This document shows positions 9,922-22,420 of a stretch of 64,000 nucleotides of DNA, piece after piece; the first letter of the stretch is position 1, and the number at the start of each line of letters is the position of its first letter. The DNA lies in the NCBI GenBank assembly GCA_020283515.1, contig JAHZTW010000001.1, forward strand, positions 170,094,291 through 170,158,290. The letters run 5' to 3'. A program made the position numbers and the translations under genes. The notes under the pieces are model-generated. The model was not told the origin of the DNA. It did no database searches and saw only the letters and a list, made by a program, of their open reading frames with translations. The DNA comes from Alliaria petiolata. Taxonomy: Eukaryota > Streptophyta > Magnoliopsida > Brassicales > Brassicaceae.

Positions 9922-12900
9922 TGATTCAACAATCCCTTTTCCTCCTCTTCTTCTTCGTCTTCCTTCTTTGCTCTTAGAAGATGGTGTTGAAATCACATCA
10001 CAAGTTTCGAAAATGTACTGAGAGGTATATTGCACAAAAGATCCCTTTGGTTTTGCCTCAATCACTTCACGTTTTCAAATAACTCGATCCAATAGTTTTT
10101 CACATTTATCCAATCAAGTGTCTCTCTCTAGTCTCTCCCATGTGAGGCCCATATTTTTCTTAATCCTCTATTATGATTTGTTTTACTATAAAACTTATAC
10201 ACATGATTGATTATTCTTTTTCGACTATCATTTATGGGATGAATACTTTTTACTTTTTACACAAGATTATTCTTTCTTGACTATCATTTATGTAATGAAT
10301 AATTTTTAGTCATCGATATAAATATGAAATGTAAGGATATTGCAGGTTGTGTATCTCAAAACAAGACAGAGTGGTCGTTATATATATAGGCTATGGACGT
10401 TCTTTGAATGTATTTTGTTAGATTCAATTCATAAGTTTTATTTTCTTTATATTTTCTAGATTTTAAGTACGTTGAGAAATTAGAAGGGCACTAATGTTTA
10501 GAGCGTTTTTGAGTTTTTTTTGTTTTTAAAATAAAATCAACAGCAAAAGTATTTACAGAGAAGCAAATAAAACAACAGAGTATTATTTTCCCAATTATAT
10601 ATTTTCAGAGTATTGACACTGACCTGAACTTAAGCTAAGGTATTTCAGATATTTGATATAAAACCTTCATTAATCGTAAATGAGATACAAGATGGGTTTA
10701 TATACAAAGCAAGAAAACTAAACCATATAGCTAAACCAATTAATAACCAACAGAAGTAAACCAACACTAAACCATAGATATATGTACTCTAAAAAGGTAA
10801 TTATGAAAATTCTGAAAGTAACAATAGCTATTTTGATTAATTTAGCAACTAAGACATTACAACTAAGACCTTCGAAACTAGTGGCCGACCAACTTAATTC
10901 GATGATCATATCAAACTCAATAATTCAAAAGCTAATTGATTAATTTAGCAACTAAGACGTTACAACATTTTCACACACAAATTGAAAGCCGGATGTTTGT
11001 GGGATTCGGACAATACAAAGAGTAGTTTCACTTGTCACAAACCTTGTAGTAAGAACTAAGAACAAACCCAAAAGGCGAAAACAAGGACCAGCCACACACA
11101 AAAAGAAGCTCTTTATGCTAGGATCGAAGGAATTTAAACAGAAGAAAATCAAACGTAAAACTGTTTGCTCAACAAAGTCAAACCTTTCTTCTTGGTTCAA
11201 AAGAGATATCTCTCCAAAGCTTTCTCTCGTTTTAGATGAGCTTTACAACCAAGACTAGTGCATGATCTCTAGCTATTTATACTAAAGCATAAGCAAAAAC
11301 GCCTAACTAAGATCAAACACTCCTAGTTATACCGACCAACATTGCACATTCGAAAGGCATTCTAAAGAATATTTTATCGAGTTACTTCTCCATCATTACC
11401 GGTGATAATTATGATAAGAAGAAAGCTCGATGGGGATTAGTTTTTTCACTTGCTATGAAGCATATATATATAATGGTCGATTTTCCTTTTGAATACCAAT
11501 TAAACGACTCCATCGCCTTGCATATGTCAATTAGATGTCACCCTCTTATCAAAGAACCCGTTACACGCTATGACATGGAGTCGTACGGTTTTTAAAAATA
11601 CGATACAAATAGAAATAAAGTTTTGGGCTAAGACCCAAAAATATTACGGCCTGGGCTGGGCATCAAATTAAAAATCTGTTTAATTTGAAATCTACTCCTC
11701 CTGACCTGAGTAGCAAATACATGGAACAAGACAATTGGCCCGTAAGTAGATAGTTTTTAGCATGTATTGACTGATATCCATCTTTAAATATAAGCAAGAA
11801 GAACACCTCAAGTGCTTGCTTTGGTGTCCACCCTCACACTTAATCACCTAACTTACTTTGTTACTAATATATATCGTAAGGGAATTTTTTGGAGAAATTA
11901 TGAGATCTCAATTCAAATTTTAATTGGCAATCATGTCCATATTTTTTATAAAATAGTGTTGAATAATCTTTATTTCTAATCTATAATATTCTAATGAAGT
12001 TAAAATACAACGGTGAAAATTTTTCATCGGATTACAATAAAAGGTGTGATTTATGTGGTGTGAGTATTAACTATTAAGTAAAAGGAAAATAAATTTTTGA
12101 AAAGAGAACAAAAAAAGAAAAATTAGAATGGGAAGAAAATTGTTCCCAAATGTATTGGATAGAGTAATATTTATTCTGTTTCCTTTTTTTTTATTATTTT
12201 TCTCTAGCAGAATTTTGTTTTCTTGTTTTTTTTTATTTGATTGGGGAGAAAATAATAAGAGGAATGTAAAGTAGTTACTTTTCAGCTGCTTTTTCCTCTA
12301 ATAATTGTTACATTAGACCCGTAAGTGTAGCTAAGTTTTGAATAAGAAGAGCATAATTTCAGATGTGCATATCTATTATATATAGTCGTCTACGACTAGT
12401 CGACTAATAGAGTTAATCATTATTAACCAGTATAATAAGACGTTACATATAACGACACATTGAACCCAAAAAAAAAAAAAAAGATTTGATAAGAAAGGAA
12501 CAATCAAAGAAAAATGCCAAACTTGATTGATATATTGTAAAGGTTACGTAAAACTTAAATATATAAAAATAAATATACGTAAAATGGATATGAGATTTGA
12601 TGGCACAACACGAAGACACGAGTGGTGAGAAAAGAAAGAAGAAAAAGCAATAACCCAAATGGATCACACATCTCATCAATTCTCCTTAAATGGCTAAAAA
12701 GATCTCACCTCTCTTTACTTTTTTTTCCCTCTTTCTGATCTGTGATAATTGAAATCGGCACAAGAAGACAACCTAATTTTCTTATTATTATTATAATCGA
12801 ATTTCATATTATGTACTTTTTTTTGTCTATACACACACATACACATACATATATATATATATATATAGCTAGGGACATGCAAATAGTAAAATGTAGGGTC

Positions 12901-14109
12901 TCTTCCCTAATTTAAAGCCTGCAACAGAAATGAGTGCACTTCTCTGTAGTAAACAGTAGCACATCGGTCTTCTTCATGTCTTTGGATTTTCTTTTTTGGA
13001 TTTTGGTTTCGACCATATATTTCTTCCTGAGATAAATAAGATGAGATTCATCTCTCTCTCTCTCTCTCTCTCTATGATCAACAACATTTTTAAAGAGACT
13101 AAATATAATAAGAAAAGTATGTAAAGATTTTATATTCTGGTTTTATCTTTTTCAATTTGTTTTTGGTCGGAAGATCTTAAAAAAATATATGAAAATGGAT
13201 TCATGTCATAAACAGAGGGAGCTCCGTACGTGATTTGGCCCTCCTTCTTTTCCACTGCTCTCTTGAATTAAAATTATTACATTTTCCCTGAAAAACTGTT
13301 TATTTATTTATTATTAATCATGCTGCTATCTGTTTGTCTATTGCTCTGAATCTTTTTTAGTGAGGCAGGTGATGAAGATTCTGGGTTTCTTCATGAAATT
13401 GTATTAAAGTAAGGGAGAAATATCAAAACTTTTTGTGTTGTTCGCGTTCATGCAAAAGAGATTTATCAGACCCACTTTTCTCTTTTTCAGTTTTCTTGTA
13501 TCATCTTTTTCTTTAATTTATATAATAATAATTTTATTGTTGATTTTCTCCTTTTTGGCTCTCTTTAGGAACATAGAGAAGCTGCGGAGTGAAAGTACAG
13601 TGTTCTTTCACGGAGAAAGAAGAGAAATAAACACTTTCTTCTTCTTCAGTTTTAACACACATTTTGGAAATTTTAATGTAAAAAATTTCTGTTTGAAACG
13701 TTTTGTTCTCTGAGATCTTCCCAACGGTTCTATCTGAACAAGGAGGGTAAAGGCAAGTTCAACACTTTTTGTTCTACGGACATTTGTAGTAATCTAAAGC
13801 CTTTTTTGTTTTATTTAACTAGTGTACTGTTTTCACAGATATCTTTGAATTATTACTGGTCTGTGCATCATTGAGCCTACTCACTGCTTCATTAATTCAT
13901 GCTTCAGTTCACATTTACCCATATGTTTAAAAATTACATTATGAAATATTATTTAATGACATGGTCTTACATTGGAGTTCTCTGTCTCTTGCAGCATTTT
14001 ACATCTAGTACTATTCTCCAAATATTTGGTTTCTGAGATCTTCTGAAAATCCTTTGTCTGAGTCTTAAATACTTTCTCTTCTTGTTAATGCAGTGTCATT
14101 AGAAACCCA
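9922..14109. other. Long intergenic region upstream of CBL10 and ATH1
   Basis: There is no supportable gene in 4.2 kb. It holds the CBL10 promoter, then AT-rich DNA with two diverged direct repeats (about 10200-10306, and 10833-10863 with 10935-10965). Microsatellites are (TA)n near 12848-12867 and (TC)n near 13050-13073. The last 400 bases look like the ATH1 leader with at least one 5'-UTR intron (plausible donor near 13747, acceptor ending at 14093). In Arabidopsis a WD40 gene (At4g32990, from memory) sits in this place; none is visible here. Confidence 0.7.
10833..10965. repeat. Spaced direct repeat of about 31 bp
   Basis: TTGATTAATTTAGCAACTAA, followed by GAC(A/G)TTACAAC, occurs at 10833-10863 and again at 10935-10965 with one mismatch. 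The copies are 102 bases apart, start to start. No inverted ends or target duplications are seen. Confidence 0.75.
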
Positions 14110-16103
14110 ATGGACAACGACAACACTTTTAGTTCTCTGGATAATGTCATGACTAACCAAAGTCCTCTTCTCATGGATTTGATACCTTCAAGAGAAGATT
14201 CCACCCCATTCTCAACAATGCTTCCATGGAATTCCATCAGACCAGATCCTCTACAAATGGGTGGCTTTGATATCTTCAATTCTTTGCTCACTAACAAGTA
14301 CTTGTCATCTACTTCAAGATCTATAAATGTTCAAGAAACCAGCAATATCGATAGCTTTGAGGCCATGGCTCTTCCTCCTCCTCCACTTCATCCTTTGGAT
14401 CATTTAAGACCCTATGATGATTCCTCAAACAACATGTGGAGTTTTGGAGAAAATGGTGAATTTCAACCATATTCCTGTGTAGAAGGTGCTGTTGGTCCAA
14501 GTGAACCAGTAATGTCTACATTTGGTGAAGAAGACTTCCCGTTTCTGATTTCAAACAAAAGAAACGAGCTTTCATTGAGTCTTGCCACAGATGTTTCTGA
14601 TGAATGCTCGGAGATAAGCCTTTGTGCTGCTACTAAATCTACTAGAATAGCCTCAGAGCAAGCCTCTTGCAGCAGCAAAGACATTTCTAATAATGTCTCT
14701 CAAGTTATATTTGGCTCAAAGTATCTTCACTCTGTTCAAGAGATACTATCTCATTTTGCCACTTACTCGCTCGATGGCTTAGAGAATAATCCTCAACGCT
14801 ACTATTCATCTCGAGGAACCGAGTCAGGGGATGCTAATTCCTGTTTTGAGAATCTAACCGAGTTTCTTGATGGCGGTTTTAATAACACGGATCCGGGATC
14901 AGCATTGCAAAGAAGAGCATTAGAAGCAAAGAAATCTCATCTCTTGGATCTTCTACAAATGGTAATATATTCACATTTTTACATAAGATCATTAGAAATG
15001 GTTTTGATTTGATGAAATTCATGAGTTGATATTTTCTTTCAGGTGGATGATCGATATAGTCATTGCATAGACGAGATTCATACGGTTGTATCAGCATTCC
15101 ACGCAGCAACCGAGCTAGATCCGCAAGTACACACTCGATTTGCCCTCCAAACCGTCTCCTTCTTGTACAAGAACCTCAGAGAGAGAATCAGCAAGAAGAT
15201 ACTTGTGATGGGATCGGTTTTAGAGAGAGGCAAAGATAAGTCTCAAGAGAATTCAATGTTCCACCAGCATTGCCTTCTTCAGCAGCTGAAACGTAAGAAC
15301 CATCAGATTTGGAGACCGCAACGAGGGTTGCCTGAGAAATCAGTGTCGGTTCTACGGACTTGGATGTTCCAAAACTTCCTTCACCCGTAACAATCTTTTA
15401 CTCTTTGTTAAGCCTAACTTGTTGATGACATTGTTAGCTAGAATTGATAAGCAAAGTTTAGTTGGTGATATTGCTGTTATCGCTTGATTGCAGTTATCCG
15501 AAAGATTCGGAGAAACATCTTCTTGCTATACGAAGTGGGTTGACAAGAAGTCAGGTAATATCTCACTCAAACTTTCATCATTGTTTCGTTGTGCAATGCC
15601 CCATTGGTATTATATGGTCTCAAAAATAGCAAATGTGTTCTAAAAACGGGTCTAGAAGTAAGAGTAGTATTATTTTGTTTCCATCTCATTCCCATTGGTA
15701 TTTAGAATCAAAACATATTTGAGACATGATTTTACTCGCCTGAAGTCTCTCGTTCCTACTGTCACATTCCATTTCTCAAATTTCAAATGATGAAATGAGA
15801 CATTCCTCAAACTCTGATTCACGTCTTCAACTCATGTTCCAAAAGATTTAAGTCGCACGTATGATTCAAGTCCAAAGCGGGCAAGTGATAAAGTGTTGTC
15901 TCTTGTTGTTTGTGTGTGATAAAAAGGTATCAAACTGGTTTATAAACGCGCGGGTTAGGCTATGGAAGCCGATGATAGAAGACATGTACGCCGAAATGAA
16001 CAAGAGGAAGCTGAATAATACTCACCTTCAAGGCAACGGAGCAAGTCTTAGAATGCCAAAGTCCGTTATGATGAGCCAAGAAAAGAGACAAATAAGAGAA
16101 TAA
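14110..16103 (+). CDS. ATH1: BELL-class TALE homeodomain transcription factor ATH1
   Basis: ATH1 is a BEL1-like homeodomain protein that pairs with KNOX proteins and acts in meristem, boundary and flowering-time control. Four coding exons (14110-14961, 15043-15386, 15494-15554, 15927-16103) give 477 residues. The SKY box (SKYLHSVQEILSHFATYS) begins at residue 203. The BELL domain follows over the first intron (AKKSHLLDLLQM, then VDDRYSHCIDE). The homeodomain lies at about 375-440, with the TALE three-residue insertion PYP (FLHPYPKDSEK) and recognition helix VSNWFINARVRLW. Introns inside the homeodomain are at the usual BELL positions. The C-terminus ends MMSQEKRQIRE. No breaks are seen. The start is the first ATG after a probable 5'-UTR intron acceptor. 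Confidence 0.95.
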
Positions 16104-16958
16104 TTGTGTTACAAGTTACAACTTGTTAACGCAATCGCTACTATGATTGTCAGACAAACTAGAGCAATTACTACTATGATTGTTTATCTTATAGTTGTAT
16201 ATACAACTTCTCTTTTATCTCGACTATTTCATATATATATTTTTTGTACTTGAATCATTTATCATCATCTAAAATTAAACAAGTTCGTGAGTTTTTTTTT
16301 TAAACGAAGAAAACTATGTAGCCAATGGAGGTCACCGCCGTGAACACAAACCAATTCGACGGTGATCGACTATTTAACTTCTTGATTGTTTGTTTCAAAC
16401 GCAATATCGATGTTTACGTTTGTATGTGGGGAAAAAAGAAGAAGCAAAACTGAGATTTCAAAACATTTTCAGTTTTTTCGTAAATTATTATATATACAAA
16501 GTAGAAACTGCAAACGCAAACGTCAAATGCAAAGAGAAAGTTGTATATATGCATTAGACTTTTACTTTCTTTTGCTAACAATATTTACTAAACTGTGAGT
16601 TCATTTGGAAAAATACATATTGTACACAAACATAAACGCAAATACAAACCCAAACAAACAATCAAATTCTATATAATATGCTTTTCACGTAACTTTGAAT
16701 CGTATTCACTGTTATCGATGTAGGATAAATTAATTCCATCTTGGTTTTATAGATAAGAGAGATTACTGACGTAATGATGAAGAAAAATGCAAAAACAGAA
16801 AATCAGTTAAAACGACATCGTATACTGGTTTGACTGATTGTCTTCCGTCAACAGACACAAAAACGCAGCGTTTTTGTTTTTTTTTTGTTTTTCATTTATC
16901 GCAAGGAACAACTAGAAAGTGGAACAGAAAAACCCACTCGGAGATATCGACGGCGAGA
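16104..16958. other. Spacer between ATH1 and the BABAM1-like gene
   Basis: AT-rich spacer with the ATH1 3' end and the promoter of the next gene. Only short chance frames are present. Confidence 0.75.
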
Positions 16959-18808
16959 ATGGAGGAAGACAGAACGGTCGTGATCGGAGGTGCAGCGTCT
17001 CGGTACGCGCTGAAATCGGCGCGGATAAACAGCGAGGACATACTCATCTGCATCGATGTAGATGCTGAATCGACGGCTGAGATGAAGACAACGGGAACTA
17101 ACGGGAGGCCTTTGACCAGGATGGAGTGCGTCAAGCAAGCTATTATTCTCTTCATTCACAACAAGCTCTCCATCAATCCAGATCATCGCTTTGCTTTCGC
17201 TACTCTCTCCAAATCAGCCGCTTGGGTATTTCTAGTGTCTCCCCGATTCTCGTTTGTGTATGATTCAAATGCCGTGTCGTAATTTTGGGGTTTCTTTCGA
17301 TTTTTGAGTATGCTCCTCAAGTTTTGATTTTTGGATGACCAATTTGGAGTTCACGATGCGTACTGGAGAGAAATTTTGCAATTCAATATCGAATCAGTTA
17401 GATATGAAAGAAGAAGAAGAGATCAGAGGTTATGTTTGTGTATAATGGGAAACTATATAGTTATAGCTCTTGGAAATTTTCAGCTGCTTATGAGTTTATC
17501 TGTTCTTCTTCTTAAAGGATGGGATGTGAAGCAACTGGTTTTGTTGCTTTTGTTGGTCTATAGAGGATAGTTGGATCAAATAGAAGAAACTAAGACGATC
17601 TCTTCTTTCTATTTGGTTTTAGTTTTCTTAGCTTGGAACAGCGTTTTGAATGTTGTATTGAAGTATCCTTGTATGGTTCATATTCCTTTCAGGGTTAGAT
17701 TACTGGATCACTAATAGTAAACGAAGCCTTAGTTTGTTCAGAAGTAGATTGTAGATTAGCGGTAGTAGGACAATATTTGAGTACTAAACATCATGCTTCT
17801 TTTTGTTGCTTGGTCTTTCCATTTCAAACCCTATAATCCTCAACCGTAACCTGGTTTTCGCCTCCTTAAATATTCTTTATCTGATTGAAACTTGGCAATC
17901 TTGTTACCTGACAATGGTGCTCTTGTATTGTTTGTAGCCTCTAAATTGGCAGAGAGAATTGCATTTGATGCATAACATAAGCTCCATTGCTGACTATTGC
18001 GAGGGAAAGAATCTCAATGTTTAGATTTTCACTGCTGACTGTCTCGTCTAAATTGAACATTGAATGTCTTTTCCATCTAGTTACTGTTGTGTGGGAAAGA
18101 AACTTAATGTTTATATATCCTCTCTACGCTCTTCTCTTTGCTGAGCGTGGCATCTAAATTAAATGTGAGGCCTTTTGTGTTTCAGCTTAAAAAGGATTTC
18201 ACCAGCGATGCCGAATCTGCTGTTGCTTCTCTAAGAGGATTGTCAGCTACTAAATCCTCTGGTCGAGCGGATCTCACACTTCTGTTCCGGGCAGCGGCTC
18301 AGGAAGCCAGAAATTCCAGAGCACAAAACCGAATTTTGAGGGTGGTAAGTTTATTTTTCAACAACAACAAAAAAAAAAAAAAAATCTCCTCTAGCCACAT
18401 CCTGAAACGAAACTAATTTACTGATTTTATTACATTCCCCTGCAGATTCTCATATACTGCAGGTCATCCGTGAGACCAACCCATGAGTGGCCCATAAACC
18501 AGAAGCTCTTCACTTTGGATGTTATGTACCTTCACGACAAACCGAGTCCTGATAATTGTCCTCAAGAAGTGTATGACTCACTTGTTGATGCTGTAGAGCA
18601 TGTTTCAGAGTATGAAGGTTACATCTTTGAGAGCGGTCAAGGGCTTGTGCGGTCTGTTTTCAAGCCCATGTCAATACTGTTATCGCATCCTCAGCAAAGA
18701 TGTGCTCAAGATGATCTCGATTTCCCCAAGTCTCTTGCAAAGAAGGTGCCTGTGGTTGAGGCTGAAGACCATCACAATGGGAACAATGTTCAGACCATAA
18801 GCCAATGA
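16959..18808 (+). CDS. BRISC/BRCA1-A complex subunit, BABAM1/MERIT40-like
   Basis: MERIT40/BABAM1 is a von Willebrand A-like scaffold of the BRCC36 deubiquitinase complexes, which cut K63-linked ubiquitin in DNA repair. Three exons (16959-17225, 18186-18344, 18446-18808) give 262 residues. The first exon carries a VWA-type opening (EDILICIDVDAES, where Asp residues would sit in the metal-site strand) and the segment RMECVKQAIILFIHNKL. The second exon carries SDAESAVASLRGLSATKSSG. The third has LFTLDVMYLHDKPSPDNCPQ. It matches my memory of Arabidopsis At4g32970 in sequence and neighbours. The first intron is long (960 bp) and contains no other gene. The start ATG follows a purine-rich leader, and no better upstream ATG is in frame. 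No lesions are seen. Confidence 0.85.
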
Positions 18809-20868
18809 GAACACTGTTTTTGTATCTTTGGCCATGACATTGTCTCAAGTTTCGCATGTGAAAATACTCAAAAATCCATCAATTAAGAAACACAAATGTC
18901 CAAATGAATATAAATGACTTTTCTTTTTTTAACAGAAGATTAGGGTTCATAAATAGAGTTTATCAAATATGTAAGGTAGTTTTTGTAGCCATCTAGTTTA
19001 AAAAACAATAACTATTTTGGGACGGCTCCGAATATATGCCATGTACATATTTGAAGTTTTTAGTGGGTTCCCAAGTTTTGATACCATTTATATGTAATCT
19101 AAATAATTGAATTAAGTAATTGCTTTTATCTGATATCCCGATAAGCATATCAGAAAACTCCTCATGTGAATGAATAGATTCCGCACAAAGTACAATACGT
19201 CATTGCTTGCTTGATCGGCCAACTTGCAAAAATATTGTTCATTTCTTTCTCAATTTCTTTTTCATTTCCTTGTCAATTAATTTTCATATGGTTTATTTTG
19301 TCGCAACTAATACATGGATATAGTTTATGGAAAAGTGTGTGGTTCTGAGAACGATAAGCTTTTATATTATAAATCGTTTCGGGTATTGCAAAGTCAACAC
19401 ATTTTAATCAATTTGTTTGAAATATAATAGTATAGTATTTCACAGAACTATATTTATTCTGCCGTCTCATGTCATTACAATATGATGCCATTATTAAAAA
19501 AAAACTTGATATAAGATGATAACAATTGTAAATGTGTTACTATTACTTATTGGTATTTTATCATTTGTTACAGTAATCAAAGGCGAGCGATATGGTTGCC
19601 ACAATGCCACATGCAACCCAAAGTTTAAGTGGCTGCTGACATATTTCCAATAGGCTTCTTGTTAACGCCACTGATGTTTATATAAGTGTGCTTCGATGTA
19701 GCTTCTAATCAATTGTTCATCTTTTTGATGTTTAAGTCGACGTATAATTACTAGATGGTTGTTCATATATATTGACGGATAGTCTGATTGTTGATGTTTA
19801 TTTGAGAGTTGGGATTTACAATCACTCACAATCCCGACGAATGTATTTCACCAAAACTCCATGTGGCATTTTGAAAAGAAAACTCTTGACAATTGACGTT
19901 GTTCTAAATCAAGATTGCAATGAACCAGTGCTTAGTTTTTTGCCTTCTCTTGAGTTTGTATTCGTATAGCTAGAGCAACGGTCTTGTTCGTAAACTTGTC
20001 CTCTGTATTAGCTAGTAGACCATTATGTCCGGAAATTTTATAGTTCACACAAGTTTTAGGTCTCGGTTTTAGGATAACGTAAATATTACCAAAACATAAA
20101 ATAAAAAGAATGTTGCACATGCATTAGGATGACGATGCCAACATTCGTTCTCTCACGATATCTACATAAGAGCCCTTTTGTACGGACGGTGTATATTTTT
20201 TTAATAGAATGAGAAAAATGAATTATTTTTTAAATAACGTTTGACTAAATTATTAAATTGGGAATCCAGATTAATCAAAGATTGGAATCCTACAAGGTGA
20301 CACATCATGTGCCTCTCTAATTGAGTAGCGGGGTAGTCTATGAAAATAAAAAAAAACAACAATTAAAACAAACAACGTCGAACTGTTTGTTATGTTGACT
20401 TTACATCTCACAAATAGGTGTGGGGTGCCAGAAGAATTTGGTCTACTAGTTACATTTTTTGAGATGATTATCAACGGTTAAAACAGAACGGTATTAATCT
20501 AACCGATGATATACTGTCTTAGCTAAAAAAATTCTAGAACTATATGATAAATAAATTCTAAAAGTGGGTCAAATTTACAATCTAAAACGAGAAAAATATA
20601 TTGATGTATCTGTTCTTTTTACTATATGATCAATAAATTTGTTTTTCTAAAACAACGTATGCTTACGAACTACGATACATAGAATAATATAGTTACGAAT
20701 AGGAGACCAAGTAGTTCATTAATATATAAATAAAGTTTATAATTATTGAACAAAAAGGATGTGAGGGTTGACGAAGGTGTATCGTTTGATATGTCCAAAA
20801 GGCCAGGAGGGGGCTGGCCTAATTTAACTATATTTGTACTTACAAAGTACATGCGTCATATTTGTTTT

Positions 20869-20940
20869 TTTAACTATTCCTTCTCTTTATAAGAATTCAA
20901 AATTCAAAATATCAATTTAACTATTCCTTCTCTTTATAAG
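20869..20940. repeat. 25-bp perfect direct repeat
   Basis: The word starting TTTAACTATTCCTTCTCTTT and ending ATAAG occurs twice, at 20869-20893 and 20916-20940, separated by 22 bases. No inverted ends or coding sequence are linked to it. Confidence 0.85.
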
Positions 20941-22287
20941 ACATTAGTAGATTTTTTTTGTTGAAATAGTAGTTTTGAAAAGTTTTTATTTAATTTTATT
21001 TTTGAAAAAAAAAAATCCATTAAAAAATAATGTTTGACCAAAAAAAATATATGTTTTGCCTTTAATTCATTGTAGTGACAAAAACGAAACAAAAATGATA
21101 TTTTCACCACTAACATATTATCGCAAATGTTTTTCCATCGATTAAAAAGGAATTTAGAAACAAAAATATGGTTGCTAGTAAATTTTTGGAAGATCATATT
21201 GTTTGATAAGTAAGCATACTAATAAATTGATTTGTCTGGGTTTTATTACTCCATTTTCTATATTTATTCTTTCTAATTTATATTCTTAGCAAACTTTCTT
21301 TGTTCGCATATTTGGGATGCATGACTTTTTCCTTTAACTAGGTAAATGTTTGCCAACTAAAAATATAATTAATGTTCAACAAAAAAAAAAAAAAAACTAA
21401 AAATATAATAAAATATTTAATGCGTCTAACTTGTTGGCACTTGGCAATGACAACCAACAAGAATCCCGTCGGTAAAATTCTAATATTCTCGAATGATTAT
21501 CAGTAGTAGTTTAATCAAGATACTAATCACACGTCACGCCACCGCATCGTGTGCCCTTTCAACAGAATATTGGGATGGTCCAGATAATATTTTCAGCTAA
21601 ATAAGTAAGTTTATTTATTGTAAATTGTAATACGTTGCAAGTGACACCAGGAGCCACATAATTTCCTTATAATTACAGAAGCTATATTAAATTCTTAATT
21701 TACTATGTCAAATAATTCGGAGTATGAGTATCTCATTTGCACACATGGTCGACTCATTTTACTATTCTTTTATTCTAATTGACGGCAGCGATTCATTATT
21801 ATAAATCGGTTATTCAATAAAACTGGTCTTTTAAATTATGTTTGTATACATAATTTGTCAAAATTAATGTTGTTAACTGGAAGTTAGGATTTTAAAAAAA
21901 AAACAAAACGTGAAAGACAAACATAAATGAAAAAAATACATTTTTTTACGCTGCTTCATGTTTATATATGACAAGAAAACAAAAGTAATTGTATGTTTAC
22001 ATGTTAAACGCAAATGCTACATCTGAAATAATTAAATATCATTCTTCTATTTTGTGAGAAAAAATATCATTCTATATACAGTATATTTAATTTTAGAGGT
22101 TAATCAAATATATCTGATTAATAAAAAGATGAAATTTGACAAGAAAAGCTATCAATAATAGAATACAGATCGACCGCCTCAGAACTGAATTCTTCTTCCT
22201 AAATGCCTAAAGATACAAGTCATCGAGATGAATATACAAATCATATAATATAATAGTTATATATTCCTGATTAAGATTCACAAAAGG

Positions 22288-22297
22288 CTATATAAAC
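22288..22297 (+). promoter_or_regulatory. Likely TATA box of the PP2C gene
   Basis: CTATATAAAC lies about 130 bases upstream of the PP2C ATG, in a normal place for a plant core promoter. Inferred from sequence only. Confidence 0.5.
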
Positions 22298-22420
22298 GGG
22301 GGTATATGCATAAGCAAAGTCGTGTATCAAACTCTTTCATTTTGTTTTCTCTCCTTTCATCTCACACACATATATATATATATAGAAACCAAAAAAAAAA
22401 AAAGGAAAAAAAAAAGAAAA

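Larger units (their letters stand above)
18809..22420. other. Intergenic region before the PP2C gene
   Basis: 3.6 kb of AT-rich DNA with no supportable gene. It contains a 25-bp direct repeat (20869-20893 and 20916-20940) and, near its end, the PP2C promoter. The short frames present lack homology I can recognise. Confidence 0.75.

Noticed and set aside
12380..12412. Palindrome-like GTCGTCTACGACTAGTCGAC
   Set aside because: Short, imperfect, and not linked to a gene end or element boundary.
13435..13713. 92-codon open frame upstream of ATH1
   Set aside because: It is rich in Phe, Leu and Ile from T-rich DNA, has no recognisable motif, and lies in the probable ATH1 leader region.
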